Shown one piece after another: positions 24,338-33,029 of a stretch of 59,962 nucleotides of DNA. The stretch lies in the IMG/VR virus record IMGVR_UViG_3300044796_000261, positions 1-59,962 of that record. The stretch is one strand, 5' to 3'. This DNA is from a virus. The translations under genes and the position numbers were made by a program. The notes under the pieces are model-generated. The model was not told the DNA's origin and searched no databases. It saw nothing but the letters and a program-made list of their open reading frames with translations. Position 1 is the first letter of the stretch. The number at the start of each line of letters is the position of its first letter.

Positions 24338-24687
24338 GAGTGCTGGTGGAGCCCACGGACGAAGGCGTGGAGGCCGCCGCCAAGCGCGAGCTCTTCGAAG
24401 AGACGGGCCTGGTCGCCAGGAGCCTGGCCCTTCTCCACGAAGGGCCGGCGGACCCGTCGATGGTCCAGCCGGGCCGCGCGTCCGTCGTGCACGTCTTTCG
24501 CGTCGCCGTGCCGGAAGGCGCCCGGCCGGAGGAGCGCGAGCACGGGTGCCCGATCTCCTGGCTGACGCGCAATGAGTTTCTGAGCCGCGTACCCTTCCGG
24601 GCCTTCTACACGGCGGTGTTCGAGAAGCTCGAGCGGGAGTGGGAGGTCGGCGACTGGTACGTCGACCCGCCTACAAGGTTCGGATGA
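24334..24687 (+). CDS. Nudix-like hydrolase, N-terminally short
   Basis: A 117-aa protein with the core of the Nudix box, EGVEAAAKRELFEETGLV, which provides the REx2EExG metal-binding glutamates. The strictly conserved first Gly of the box is replaced (Leu at that position). The usual N-terminal strands before the box are missing because only about ten residues precede it. It may be a truncated, degenerate or specialised nucleotide-sugar/nucleotide pyrophosphohydrolase. The GTG start is fixed by a GTGA overlap. Confidence 0.7.
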   Translation: MRVLVEPTDEGVEAAAKRELFEETGLVARSLALLHEGPADPSMVQPGRASVVHVFRVAVPEGARPEEREHGCPISWLTRNEFLSRVPFRAFYTAVFEKLEREWEVGDWYVDPPTRFG

Positions 24688-24702
24688 AAGCGCGGGCCGA
24701 CC

Positions 24703-25551
24703 GTGTCCGATAAGAGCGCGATTGAGTGGACCGACGCCACGTGGAACCCGGTACGCGGGTGCCGTGAGGTGAGCCCTGGATGTGACCACTGCTACGCGAA
24801 GCGCTTTGCGGAGCGATGGCGTGGAATCCCAGGTCACCCATATGAGGCCGGGTTCGATCCGCGATTCGTTCCGGACCAACTGGACGCCCCGCTCCACTGG
24901 AAGCGGCCTCGACACATCTTCGTCAACAGTCAGAGCGACCTTTTGCAGGGTGCGTTTAGCAACGAAGAGATCGGTTCGGTGTTCGGTGTAGCCGCTGCCT
25001 GCCCGCAGCACATATTTCAGATCCTGACGAAGCGCGACGAGCGCTTGGTGAAGTGGTTCAAGTGGATCGCAGAGGAGGGCAAGAAGCTTCCGGGTAGAGT
25101 GGGAGAGCCGTGCCCTAGTACGAGCTCGCTTGAGGCCTCAGCCTGCGTGATGCTGGCCGGCGTCGCTGTCATCCCACAACGACAGTTCGTCGATGCGTGC
25201 AACGAGAGCCCATGGCCCCTGCCCAACGTGTGGGTGGGCGTGTCGGTCGAGAGCCCCGACTACCTGCACCGCGTCGACAACCTTCGCATGGTGCCCGCGG
25301 CGGTCCGGTTTCTGTCGCTGGAGCCGCTCCTTGCGGATCTCGGCACGATCAACTTGGACGGAATTGGTTGGGTCATCGTGGGCGGGGAGAGTGGCCCTGG
25401 GGCGCGTAGCATGAAGCCGGAGTGGGTGCGGGCCATTCGCGCACAATGCGAGGCAGAGGGTGTCCCGTTCTTCTTCAAGCAGTGGGGCGGCCTGTTGAAG
25501 AAAAAGACGGGCCGATTGCTGGACGGCCGCACCTACGACGGCATGCCATAG
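24703..25551 (+). CDS. Phage Gp37/Gp68-family protein (DUF5131)
   Basis: A 282-aa member of a phage family with IEWTDATWNPVRGC and then a Cys cluster SPGCDHCYAKRF (C-x6-C-x2-C), suggestive of a bound iron-sulphur or metal site. Other hallmarks are ILTKRDERL, NVWVGVSVES, RFLSLEPLL, VIVGGESGPGARSM and FFFKQWGG. The function is not established; some relatives are annotated as radical-SAM-like. GTG start. Confidence 0.9.
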   Translation: MSDKSAIEWTDATWNPVRGCREVSPGCDHCYAKRFAERWRGIPGHPYEAGFDPRFVPDQLDAPLHWKRPRHIFVNSQSDLLQGAFSNEEIGSVFGVAAACPQHIFQILTKRDERLVKWFKWIAEEGKKLPGRVGEPCPSTSSLEASACVMLAGVAVIPQRQFVDACNESPWPLPNVWVGVSVESPDYLHRVDNLRMVPAAVRFLSLEPLLADLGTINLDGIGWVIVGGESGPGARSMKPEWVRAIRAQCEAEGVPFFFKQWGGLLKKKTGRLLDGRTYDGMP

Positions 25552-25559
25552 AGGCGAAC

Positions 25560-25787
25560 ATGAAAGGCCAGCCGCGCACGAAGAGTACGCCCATCGGGGA
25601 CGCGATCCGCAAGGACGCCCTCGCCTACCGGTCCGACGGCCAGGCCGAGCGCGCCGAGGGTATGGTCGACGCGGCCGACCGCCTACCCGGGGAACCACCA
25701 CGTAGGCGTACACCCGTGCCCATCTTGCTCGACCACGAGCCAGTCGACACGCGCACCCGTAGCGTCCGTGACATCTCCCGGTCGTAG
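25560..25787 (+). CDS. Hypothetical 75-aa protein at the operon end
   Basis: Begins MKGQPRTKSTPIGDAIRKDA. Its last third is antisense to the end of the endolysin gene (convergent overlap of 105 bp). Only the first 45 residues look protein-like. Existence is uncertain. Confidence 0.4.
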   Translation: MKGQPRTKSTPIGDAIRKDALAYRSDGQAERAEGMVDAADRLPGEPPRRRTPVPILLDHEPVDTRTRSVRDISRS

Positions 25788-26300
25788 CTGAAGGCAGCAC
25801 CACCCGCGAGACGGCTCGGGCACCCCGAACGAACAGGAGCGCATGTACCTCGCGGGTCGGAGCGCCTCGAGTTGCTGCGCGGTGAGCGGCTGCGGAGCGC
25901 CAACGTACAGCATTGACGAGTAGCCGCCCGAGCTCAGCGCAGCGTCGAAGGCGTTGACGTGGTCGCCGCATTCGGTGCCGACGACGCCCTCGAGGTCGAT
26001 TAGCACGTGGCAGCCGAGAGGTACGCCAAGGGCTACGGCCTGTCGAACCGCAGTGGCGCCGCGCGAGGCCCCGGTCGCGTTGTTGACAGGTCCCGTGCTC
26101 GCCATCGTGTACGGCGCGATACCCATCTCGCAGGACAGGATGAGGTCGCGATACTCCGGCGTGAGGTTCTCGAGGTACGCTCCGACGACGCGAGCGCCGC
26201 GCCCGTGGAAGTCGACGAGCTGGTCCCGCGTAAAGTGGGCCAGGCCGTCGACACCGAGCGTGAACGGCGGACAGGGGCGGCCTACGCCGATGGCGGTCAC
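25683..26300 (-). CDS. DUF1906-type glycoside-hydrolase-like domain, putative endolysin
   Basis: A 205-aa TIM-barrel-like domain of the DUF1906/Rv2525c group: FTLGVDGLAHFTRDQLVDFH, VVGAYLENLTPEYRDL, GCHVLIDLEGVVG and RVDWLVVEQDGHG. Such domains resemble GH25 muramidases. Last in the late operon and directly after two lipoprotein genes, it is a plausible lysin. No signal peptide is visible. GTG start in a GTGA overlap. Confidence 0.72.
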   Translation of the reverse strand: MTAIGVGRPCPPFTLGVDGLAHFTRDQLVDFHGRGARVVGAYLENLTPEYRDLILSCEMGIAPYTMASTGPVNNATGASRGATAVRQAVALGVPLGCHVLIDLEGVVGTECGDHVNAFDAALSSGGYSSMLYVGAPQPLTAQQLEALRPARYMRSCSFGVPEPSRGWCCLQLRPGDVTDATGARVDWLVVEQDGHGCTPTWWFPG

Positions 26301-26542
26301 TCCGAACCCCCATCGAGCCGCGCCCGCAGATACGCCTCGGCCGCACCGATTACGTACGGACCGCAGTTCTGCACCTCGTCGAGCGTCAGCACGGCGTTCG
26401 GGTCGCCCTCGGCCTTGTCCGCGATGGCCTGGCCTACGATGCAACCGACCGCGGCGCCCTCGGTGGCCGGCGGCGTGGGGGGAGACAACGGAGGCGGAGC
26501 CGAGTGGCATCCGACGAGGAGCGCCATCGCGGCCAGTCTCAC
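26297..26542 (-). CDS. Small lipoprotein, possible outer-membrane spanin
   Basis: An 81-aa protein starting MRLAAMALLVGCHSAPPPLS; LLVGC is a lipobox right after a short hydrophobic signal. The mature part begins with a proline-rich stretch, as Rz1-type o-spanins do, though the Cys in CIVGQ and the C-terminal helix differ. It is coupled to both neighbours. Confidence 0.6.
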   Translation of the reverse strand: MRLAAMALLVGCHSAPPPLSPPTPPATEGAAVGCIVGQAIADKAEGDPNAVLTLDEVQNCGPYVIGAAEAYLRARLDGGSE

Positions 26543-26955
26543 GGAGCGCCCGCGTCCGTGGTCACCGTGACAGTAGTGGGACCCGTGGTCGTCGTCTCGG
26601 ATGGGACGTCGGGAAGCGAGCCTACGTAGGAGCTGCACTTGCTTGCCGCGAAGTTCGAGCTGGTGAACGATGCGGTGGCGGTGCCGAACAGCTCGAGCGC
26701 CGCGACGCCGATTGAGATGAGCGCCAAGTCGTTTTTCGCGGTCACCTGGGACGGCTGCAAGGCGGCGGCTGAGGCCCCGAGGCCGGCCCCGGACGCGCCG
26801 AGTGCGATGTCTCCGATGACGATGCCGTTGTGCACGCCGGCCGTGGACTGGCATGCGCTGACAGCCGCCTGATTCGCCGCATTGACCGGCACTATGGGCG
26901 CGGAGTCGATGCAGCCAGCGAGCAACAGTGCGCCGAGCGCGAGTCGGGCGCTCAC
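26539..26955 (-). CDS. Lipoprotein, 138 aa, lysis cassette
   Basis: The N terminus MSARLALGALLLAGCIDSAP has a signal and lipobox (LLAGC). A second hydrophobic Gly/Ala-rich stretch (residues about 45-65) and a Thr-rich tail follow. It overlaps the smaller lipoprotein. The pair could form a spanin complex; this is inferred from context. Confidence 0.6.
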   Translation of the reverse strand: MSARLALGALLLAGCIDSAPIVPVNAANQAAVSACQSTAGVHNGIVIGDIALGASGAGLGASAAALQPSQVTAKNDLALISIGVAALELFGTATASFTSSNFAASKCSSYVGSLPDVPSETTTTGPTTVTVTTDAGAP

Positions 26956-27176
26956 GAGCCGCCCCCGGTGGGCACGCTAAGCTCGGCCCCGAAAGCCTTG
27001 AATGCCTTCAGCGCGTCGAGCGGCGAGATGGCTCCCACGATGTGAAGCGCCTTGCCGTACCATGTGGTCGGAGGCAGCTTCGCCGCGAGCGGCGAGATGA
27101 CCGCGGCGTTGACCGCGCCCCAGATGGCGAGGTCGGTGACGGGGTTGGCTTGGAGCCAGGCAAGAACTGCGCTCAT
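26952..27176 (-). CDS. Small hydrophobic protein, holin candidate
   Basis: A 74-aa protein with hydrophobic segments (LAIWGAVNAAVISPLAAKL and ALHIVGAISPLDAL) and a Gly-rich tail. Its size and location between lipoprotein and endolysin genes fit a holin or pinholin. No family could be named. Confidence 0.5.
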   Translation of the reverse strand: MSAVLAWLQANPVTDLAIWGAVNAAVISPLAAKLPPTTWYGKALHIVGAISPLDALKAFKAFGAELSVPTGGGS

Positions 27177-27349
27177 GGTCGATTCCTTTCGCTTTCCACC
27201 CACACTTTAGCAGCCTCGGCAGCCTTGTCGCGGGCCAACTCCCATGCCTCGTTGAACGTCGCGCGCCGAGGGTCATTCGGGTCGGCGTACGCCTTCAGCG
27301 CGCCAGCAAGGTCCAGCGCCTCTTTCAGCGCGGTCCGTTCGGCGCTCAC
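27173..27349 (-). CDS. Hypothetical 58-aa helical protein
   Basis: MSAERTALKEALDLAGALKA and onward predicts one or two charged helices. The GTG start at 27349 overlaps the previous stop, and its stop overlaps the next start region. A soluble antiholin role is possible but unproven. Confidence 0.55.
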   Translation of the reverse strand: MSAERTALKEALDLAGALKAYADPNDPRRATFNEAWELARDKAAEAAKVWVESERNRP

Positions 27350-27855
27350 GGCAGCAGCTTCCAATGGTGGGCCAGCCACGCGCCGACGGCCCCGGACGCG
27401 ACCAGGGCGGCAGCCACGGCCCACACGAGGAGGTGTACGGCCCAGTGCTCGACGAGACTCTCACCGGCCCACGTGAGGGCCCTGGCCAGCCACTTCGCTG
27501 CGGGCGGCAGGGACTCGACCTTGGCTTTCGACGCCGCGCCCTCGGCCCGGCCGGCCATGTTTGCCACGGTGAGCATGTAAGACCCCGTCACCTGCTCCCG
27601 CTCCGCAATCTGCGTGACGGCCCTGGATAGCGCCTCGACGGCCGACTTGATGGCCACGAGTTCTCCGCGCATCGAGCCCATGTCAAGCGCGATGCCGGCG
27701 CTCATGGCGTCGACCTTGCCGGATAGGGTGCCGTGGGCGTCGAAGAACTTTGACCCGAGTTCGGACAAGGACCGGTGGAGCAGGCGCGCCTCGCCGGTGG
27801 CGAGCGGGGTGGGCATCGTCGGGGGCTCGGGGGGGATTCGTGGGGCGGTGGTCAT
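27346..27855 (-). CDS. Helical protein with C-terminal membrane span
   Basis: A 169-aa protein. The middle is a long amphipathic helix (residues about 35-105), and the C terminus is one hydrophobic span (VHLLVWAVAAALVASGAVGA). I chose ATG 27855 because it overlaps the lectin gene stop (ATGA) and has GGAGG nine bases upstream; ATG 27861 is the alternative. It could be an i-spanin-like or holin-partner protein. Confidence 0.6.
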   Translation of the reverse strand: MTTAPRIPPEPPTMPTPLATGEARLLHRSLSELGSKFFDAHGTLSGKVDAMSAGIALDMGSMRGELVAIKSAVEALSRAVTQIAEREQVTGSYMLTVANMAGRAEGAASKAKVESLPPAAKWLARALTWAGESLVEHWAVHLLVWAVAAALVASGAVGAWLAHHWKLLP

Positions 27856-28571
27856 GACCATGAGCCTCCGTATCGAGATGAGAAGTATTTGAACACGCTC
27901 GAAACTTGTGAAGCAGAATGTGCCGACGAGTATATGAGAAGCTCCGCTATTTTTCCGTTCAGAAGTTGAGACGCGGCCCCGTACCCTCCGATGGTCATGC
28001 CGGACGCCCCGAAAGAGTTGGATCCGGCCGCGCCAGATGCGTTCGGGGCTGCAGACGTTCCCACATAGGAGACCCCCGGCCCGCTGTTGAATACGCCAGC
28101 AAAGGCATTCTTGGATCGCGAGTTGTTCGTGCCTAGCAGCAGAGATCCGGCGTAAATTCCCCACACGCTACCGCTCCAATATATCGTTGGCGGAGCAGTA
28201 GCACCGTTGCCCTGGAAATCCTGAGCGGATCCGCCAGAAGTGCTCTCTCCGACCACATATATCGTGGCTGGCTGCGATAGGTTCTGGAACGTCGAGTCAG
28301 TGAGGCTCTGCAATGCTGACGCAAGGAAGGACATAGTTGGTTGCCCGTTGTACATCGCATCTACAGCCGTATACGAGGGGCGATTCGTGGGAGTTCCTTG
28401 CACGAAGGTGGCCCCCGATCCACTCATGTCAACCCACTGGCTGACGGAGCCAGACACGAGCGTCACGTTGGTGTCGGACCTCAGTCGGAGCTTGATGCCC
28501 GATGTTATTGGCAAAGACTGCGCGGTCTGCCCTCCCGCGGCGATGCCGATGGCGGTTCCAATGAGTCCCAT
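27852..28571 (-). CDS. LamG/ConA-like lectin tail protein
   Basis: A 239-aa protein resembling a concanavalin-A-like domain: QWVDMSGSGATFVQG near the start, YTAVDAMYNGQPTMSF, and LLNGKIAELLIYSSAHSASQ at the end. Similar modules decorate tail fibres and bind glycans. The last domain of the preceding tailspike has the same pattern, suggesting duplication. Confidence 0.7.
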   Translation of the reverse strand: MGLIGTAIGIAAGGQTAQSLPITSGIKLRLRSDTNVTLVSGSVSQWVDMSGSGATFVQGTPTNRPSYTAVDAMYNGQPTMSFLASALQSLTDSTFQNLSQPATIYVVGESTSGGSAQDFQGNGATAPPTIYWSGSVWGIYAGSLLLGTNNSRSKNAFAGVFNSGPGVSYVGTSAAPNASGAAGSNSFGASGMTIGGYGAASQLLNGKIAELLIYSSAHSASQVSSVFKYFSSRYGGSWS

Positions 28572-31111
28572 CAGGACACCGGGATCCCGTACTTGGAGCC
28601 CAGATTCGTCTTGACCGTTAGAATCTCAGCGGCGGTCAAGTTGCGATTGTAGACGATTACCGTGTAGATGCCTCCTGGGAAGTATTCGCCAGATCCCCCA
28701 GGATTGCCCAGCACTTCCACATGCTCCGTGTGGGTTGCCATAGACCCGGTGGTCCCGGCGGTGCCGTCCAGGGCGAAGTAGCTGGACGCGCCGTCGAGGT
28801 AGCCCATGTAGATATGCGGGTTTCCGTTCGTGCCCGTCACCGCGCCAGGGTTACTACCCGCGTCGTCGACCATAACGTAGTTCGTCGAGTTGGTGTTCCT
28901 GCCGAAGTTTACGTTGTGTCCGCTCGTCTGCATCGCGAAGACTACATGCGTCGCCGAATAGGTAGCTTCCACCGCGACGATGAACACGGTAAGCTTAGCC
29001 GTCGAATAGGTGGCCGTTCCCACGAGCGCATCGGACGTGCCGTTGCCCACGATCCCCGGGTATCCGTTGAGCGTGGCCGTCCCATAGGCCGGTATCGTGC
29101 TGTTCGGGGCGACGTCGCCAGCGTTGCCACTCTGGTCCGCCCACTTGGTGACGCCGCTCGAATTGGTGACGCCGAGGCTCGAGTCTAGCCAGAGCACACA
29201 TCCGGAGATGTCAGTGGGAGCCCACGTCGGAGAGTCGTCCTGGACGCGGATCACGTTCGTTCCGTCGCACCTCACTATGGCAGTCTTGTTCGGGCCGATC
29301 GGCACGCCTGCCCCGGTGGCACCGCCCACCGTGATCCGCGATGGCGTCAAATTCGCTACCGTCTTCTGCCACCCAGGGTTCAGTGGCACATTGACCGTGC
29401 TGCTTGTTGTGCTTGATCCAGTAATGGCGATCGTTTTGCCGCCGAAAAATCCGCTCATCGGTGATAGTGCCAGCTGACCCTGACTGACGGTGGCAACGGA
29501 TGTGGCCGTCATGTCAAAGCCCGAAGAAGACGCGCCCATAGGCACTATCGTGGTGTCGTCGAATAGGTCGACGCTGATCCCATGCACGGTAGGCGGTACG
29601 TCGATCACGAATTCAGCATCACCTATTCCGCTGACCTCGAGACCGTATAGCGTGGCTCCTGAGTCCACTTTGACCACTGGGCATACCGACGATGTGTATG
29701 AGTAGGAACCCCCCTCAACGATGACGGCGAAGTTGTTCTCGCTTCCGCTCAGGTGAACGAATGCGGATGCGCTAGCCGCAGACATCGCGACGTCGCGGAC
29801 AGAGAAGCCGTTGACCCCTCCGCCAGTGCCATTGCCAAGCAGTATCGGAACCTCAGTGACGCTGGCAGCGTTCTCGATGTGACCGCCGAACATGCCAGAC
29901 GACTGGCACAATTCTGCGTACACGTTTCCGAGGGCGTTCGATTCTAGGAGCAGACCGTACGTGTTGAACTGGCTTAGACCGTTGCCAGGGCCCCTTTGCT
30001 TCTGATGCAGACCGTACCCATGGCAATCTGCGATGTTGCCTCCGAAGAACTGTACTCCGGCAGCGCCAAGCTCGTCGTATATCTGCACGCCGTCTCCGGT
30101 GCAGCCCTCCACGTTTAGCTCATAGAAATTGCACTGAGCATTGTTGTTTTGTGCCGCCGTACCTTCAAGCTGCACTGCGGCAGTCGTGAAGCCGGCGTAA
30201 GAGTGGCATGTGAGCCACAATTTGTTGCACGTCACGAAGTAATTTGCCTGAAAATGCAGGCCAACTGATACGGACGCATCGGACGTTTGAATCTCGAACG
30301 ACTCAAGCGTGATCTTCTGAGCCAGCGTCGCAAGAGAGACCTTCTTGCCGTTGGTCAAGTTGATCGTACTGAGCTGCCCGGCGCCTCGGATGGTCGCGTT
30401 ACTCGGTATCGATATATCGGCGGAATATATCCTGTACGCCACGGTGGGTGGCGGGATGAACACTTGGGCTCCGATCGATTGCGCCAGCGAAATGCATGTA
30501 TTGAACGCTGCGGCGTCGTCGGTTACGTCGTCGCCAATGGCTCCGAAATCCTGTACGTTCAGCTCTCTCGGGCGGTGTACGCCAACGTTCTGTAGCACCC
30601 ACCCCGGCCCGCTCTGGTCGTACAGGAAGAGTAGCGCGCCCTGCTTCGGCTGGAGCACGACGTTCGCGCCATTGCTCTGCGTGTTGATGCGCCAGCTAGC
30701 CGTGCTCGACGCGTCCGCGTTCACGATCGTCATCGGCTGAGACGTCGTGTTGCTGACGAGCAGGTACGGGTACGCCCCAGCAGCGGGCGGGGTGAACCCA
30801 CCGATGCTGAACGCACCGGGCGTGTTGAGTCCGATGCGAAGCGTGGAAAGCCCGCTCGTGGCGATGTTCGAGTTGCGCCCAGGAGTGAGCGTGATGTTGG
30901 ACTGCCCGAAGCTGGCCCCCGGCGCCGTGCTCGTCAGCGTGACGACCGTGGTCCCTCCGGCGAGGTTCGGGTTGTCGACAACCGACACGCCCGTCGTGCT
31001 GTTGCCAGCGACGAACTGCATTTGCGGTCGAGGAGTGACCAGATTCCCGCTCGGGTCAATAACGTTCTTGACGAGCTGCGACTGAAGGAAATTGCCGGGG
31101 GAATTGCTCAT
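28571..31111 (-). CDS. Tailspike: beta-helix (pectate-lyase-like) plus LamG-like domain
   Basis: An 846-aa virion protein. An N-terminal 180-residue attachment region precedes NVQDFGAIGDDVTDDAAAFN, the start of the pectate-lyase-3 beta-helix fold used by phage depolymerases. A parallel beta-helix continues to about 600. The last 200 residues form a LamG-like domain (CVLWLDSSLGVTNSSGVTKW, then DQSGN). It probably recognises and cuts host surface polysaccharide. Confidence 0.85.
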   Translation of the reverse strand: MSNSPGNFLQSQLVKNVIDPSGNLVTPRPQMQFVAGNSTTGVSVVDNPNLAGGTTVVTLTSTAPGASFGQSNITLTPGRNSNIATSGLSTLRIGLNTPGAFSIGGFTPPAAGAYPYLLVSNTTSQPMTIVNADASSTASWRINTQSNGANVVLQPKQGALLFLYDQSGPGWVLQNVGVHRPRELNVQDFGAIGDDVTDDAAAFNTCISLAQSIGAQVFIPPPTVAYRIYSADISIPSNATIRGAGQLSTINLTNGKKVSLATLAQKITLESFEIQTSDASVSVGLHFQANYFVTCNKLWLTCHSYAGFTTAAVQLEGTAAQNNNAQCNFYELNVEGCTGDGVQIYDELGAAGVQFFGGNIADCHGYGLHQKQRGPGNGLSQFNTYGLLLESNALGNVYAELCQSSGMFGGHIENAASVTEVPILLGNGTGGGVNGFSVRDVAMSAASASAFVHLSGSENNFAVIVEGGSYSYTSSVCPVVKVDSGATLYGLEVSGIGDAEFVIDVPPTVHGISVDLFDDTTIVPMGASSSGFDMTATSVATVSQGQLALSPMSGFFGGKTIAITGSSTTSSTVNVPLNPGWQKTVANLTPSRITVGGATGAGVPIGPNKTAIVRCDGTNVIRVQDDSPTWAPTDISGCVLWLDSSLGVTNSSGVTKWADQSGNAGDVAPNSTIPAYGTATLNGYPGIVGNGTSDALVGTATYSTAKLTVFIVAVEATYSATHVVFAMQTSGHNVNFGRNTNSTNYVMVDDAGSNPGAVTGTNGNPHIYMGYLDGASSYFALDGTAGTTGSMATHTEHVEVLGNPGGSGEYFPGGIYTVIVYNRNLTAAEILTVKTNLGSKYGIPVS

Positions 31112-31112
31112 G

Positions 31113-32087
31113 TCAGTTGGCTCGGTAGTGCTTCACGATGATAGTCGCTGGACCCACCAAGCTAACGCCGCAATTCGTGGTGGACGACCGGTCAGCTTGC
31201 AGCGCTACGCCGCACTTGGCCGAAGACCCAAGCAGGTTTGCGGCGGGGAAGATTGCGGTCAACGTGACAGGCACGAATACGTCCTGCGTAGTCGGGGACC
31301 CCACGCTCTGCCAGAGAGAATCGAGTATCTTTCCTGATGTCTGCGCGTAAACTGCAGGATTACCATTCCCTGGGATCATGTACGGGAACAGCAAAGACCG
31401 ACCAACGGCGCTTGGCCCTAGCACGTAGGCGTTGAGGCTCCAGACGACTTCGATGAGGTCGCCTGGCTCAATATTTGGGCCGTACGTTGTGGAGCTTCCG
31501 TTCTTGAGCAAATCGAGAGAAGTCTCTGCGCTGCCTGTCGAAGCGACTCCGTTGTACGGGTAGATCGTGGTACCGGTGGGGTTGGCGATGCTAGCCCATC
31601 CAGATCCGCTGCTCTCGGAAGGGGCCCACGGCTGACCGGTTGGCGCCGCGGCAGGGCTTCCCATGTACATGTCGTAGAGCCGGTACTTGCCGAGCCTCCG
31701 ATACAGCCATGGCTGCGTGTTCTGCCCGGCCTCCCAAACCGCGCCGGCCACGGTGGCGTCCACGAGGTCCGTGCCGTTGTCGGGGAGCGAGACGGCGGGG
31801 AGGACTTGGTAGTCGATGCAATATCCCTGGGCCCCCTGGGAATACGGGCCAGATCCAGATGTCCCGTTCAACAGGAAGTCGTTCGCGTCGACGACGGTGA
31901 TGGTAAACGTATGGTCGATCGCCCCAGTGCCTTCGATGTCTACGGTGTCGCCCGTGTTGAACCCGTGCGCGGTGGCCTCGACCTGCCAGCCGCCTGCAAC
32001 GGTAGTGACCGCCACAATGGGTACAATTCGACTCGCCCCGCTGGTCGGTGAGGGGATGGTCCCGTTTCCTGCGTACGTTGTGGGCAT
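31113..32087 (-). CDS. Tail fibre/baseplate-associated protein
   Basis: A 324-aa protein, beta-rich. It includes a GFNTGDTVDIEGTGAIDHTF and DANDFLLNGTSGSG motif typical of ubiquitin-activating-like or fibre-adaptor repeats in phage fibres. It sits between the gpI-like and tailspike genes. Exact role unknown. Confidence 0.6.
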   Translation of the reverse strand: MPTTYAGNGTIPSPTSGASRIVPIVAVTTVAGGWQVEATAHGFNTGDTVDIEGTGAIDHTFTITVVDANDFLLNGTSGSGPYSQGAQGYCIDYQVLPAVSLPDNGTDLVDATVAGAVWEAGQNTQPWLYRRLGKYRLYDMYMGSPAAAPTGQPWAPSESSGSGWASIANPTGTTIYPYNGVASTGSAETSLDLLKNGSSTTYGPNIEPGDLIEVVWSLNAYVLGPSAVGRSLLFPYMIPGNGNPAVYAQTSGKILDSLWQSVGSPTTQDVFVPVTLTAIFPAANLLGSSAKCGVALQADRSSTTNCGVSLVGPATIIVKHYRAN

Positions 32088-33029
32088 CTACGAAACTCCG
32101 CTGAAGATTGTGGCGGTTGCGCAGGAAGGTCTCGTGGCAGTGTACACCTGCCCGTAGACTGGGTCACTGACGACCTTCCCAAAAGTGCCCCATGTGCCGT
32201 TCGGGAGGTAGGGGGAGCCGAAGGCGAGGGCGGGGTTGAAGTAGTTCGGGTCGTAGCTGACGATGAGCTGCGCGGTGACGTTGGCGGCCTTCTGTTGCTT
32301 GACCTCGGCGGCGAGCGCGCTGGACTGCGAAGCGGTGCCTCCCCACCCCCACACGGCGCCGGATCCCCACGCCTGGCCTCCGCCCCACGTCGCGGAAGGT
32401 ACTGGGTACGGAGACCCGCTCGTCGAGTAGATGATGGGCCAGAGTCTCCACCACCGATACGCGGCGCCGAACGGGTACCCGAGGGAGTCCCAGTCCCAGT
32501 TCGTGTGGGGCGACTGGCCCGGTTGGACGAACGTCGGGGGAGGCACCACGGGGAGACCTGCCGGATACGCGCTCGGGTAGGACGCGCGAGACGCGCTCAC
32601 CGGGGCGAGCGGGATCGGGTCGTCTCCGGCGCTGTACCCATACCAGTTGCTCGAATTGTCGACGGTCCGAACAGTGACTGCCGACGGCAACATTTGACCG
32701 ATGAGTCCAAGCAGCATCCCTGTCGGATGGCCCTCGTACGGCAACAGGTCTAGCCACTGCTGAAGCCTGGCGACGTAGTCTGCCTGCGGCTCCTGATATC
32801 CCTGCGAGATGGTGCGGTCGACAGCGATCCACGGGAACGCATCTGGCGGCGCAGTGGACGGGAAGCGCGACTTGACGGCCCACGTCGCGCCGTCGCTCAA
32901 GTCATCGTAGAGTATGTTGATTGACCAGCGGTATTTGCGCCAGTTCGGCCCGTTTAGGTAGGCAGGGCTCAGCGCGTCGCCGGCAAGGCAAAAAACGCTC
33001 GTGGGTGCGGTGACGAGCGGGCCGGTCAT
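32088..33029 (-). CDS. Baseplate/tail protein in the P2 gpI position
   Basis: A 313-aa protein directly after baseplate J, where P2 gpI-like proteins lie. It has a Trp/Gly-rich C-terminal half (WGGGQAWGSGAVWGWGG). The N-terminal part (LDLLPYEGHPTGMLLGLIGQ) is compatible with gpI-like folds but not diagnostic. Confidence 0.55.
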   Translation of the reverse strand: MTGPLVTAPTSVFCLAGDALSPAYLNGPNWRKYRWSINILYDDLSDGATWAVKSRFPSTAPPDAFPWIAVDRTISQGYQEPQADYVARLQQWLDLLPYEGHPTGMLLGLIGQMLPSAVTVRTVDNSSNWYGYSAGDDPIPLAPVSASRASYPSAYPAGLPVVPPPTFVQPGQSPHTNWDWDSLGYPFGAAYRWWRLWPIIYSTSGSPYPVPSATWGGGQAWGSGAVWGWGGTASQSSALAAEVKQQKAANVTAQLIVSYDPNYFNPALAFGSPYLPNGTWGTFGKVVSDPVYGQVYTATRPSCATATIFSGVS

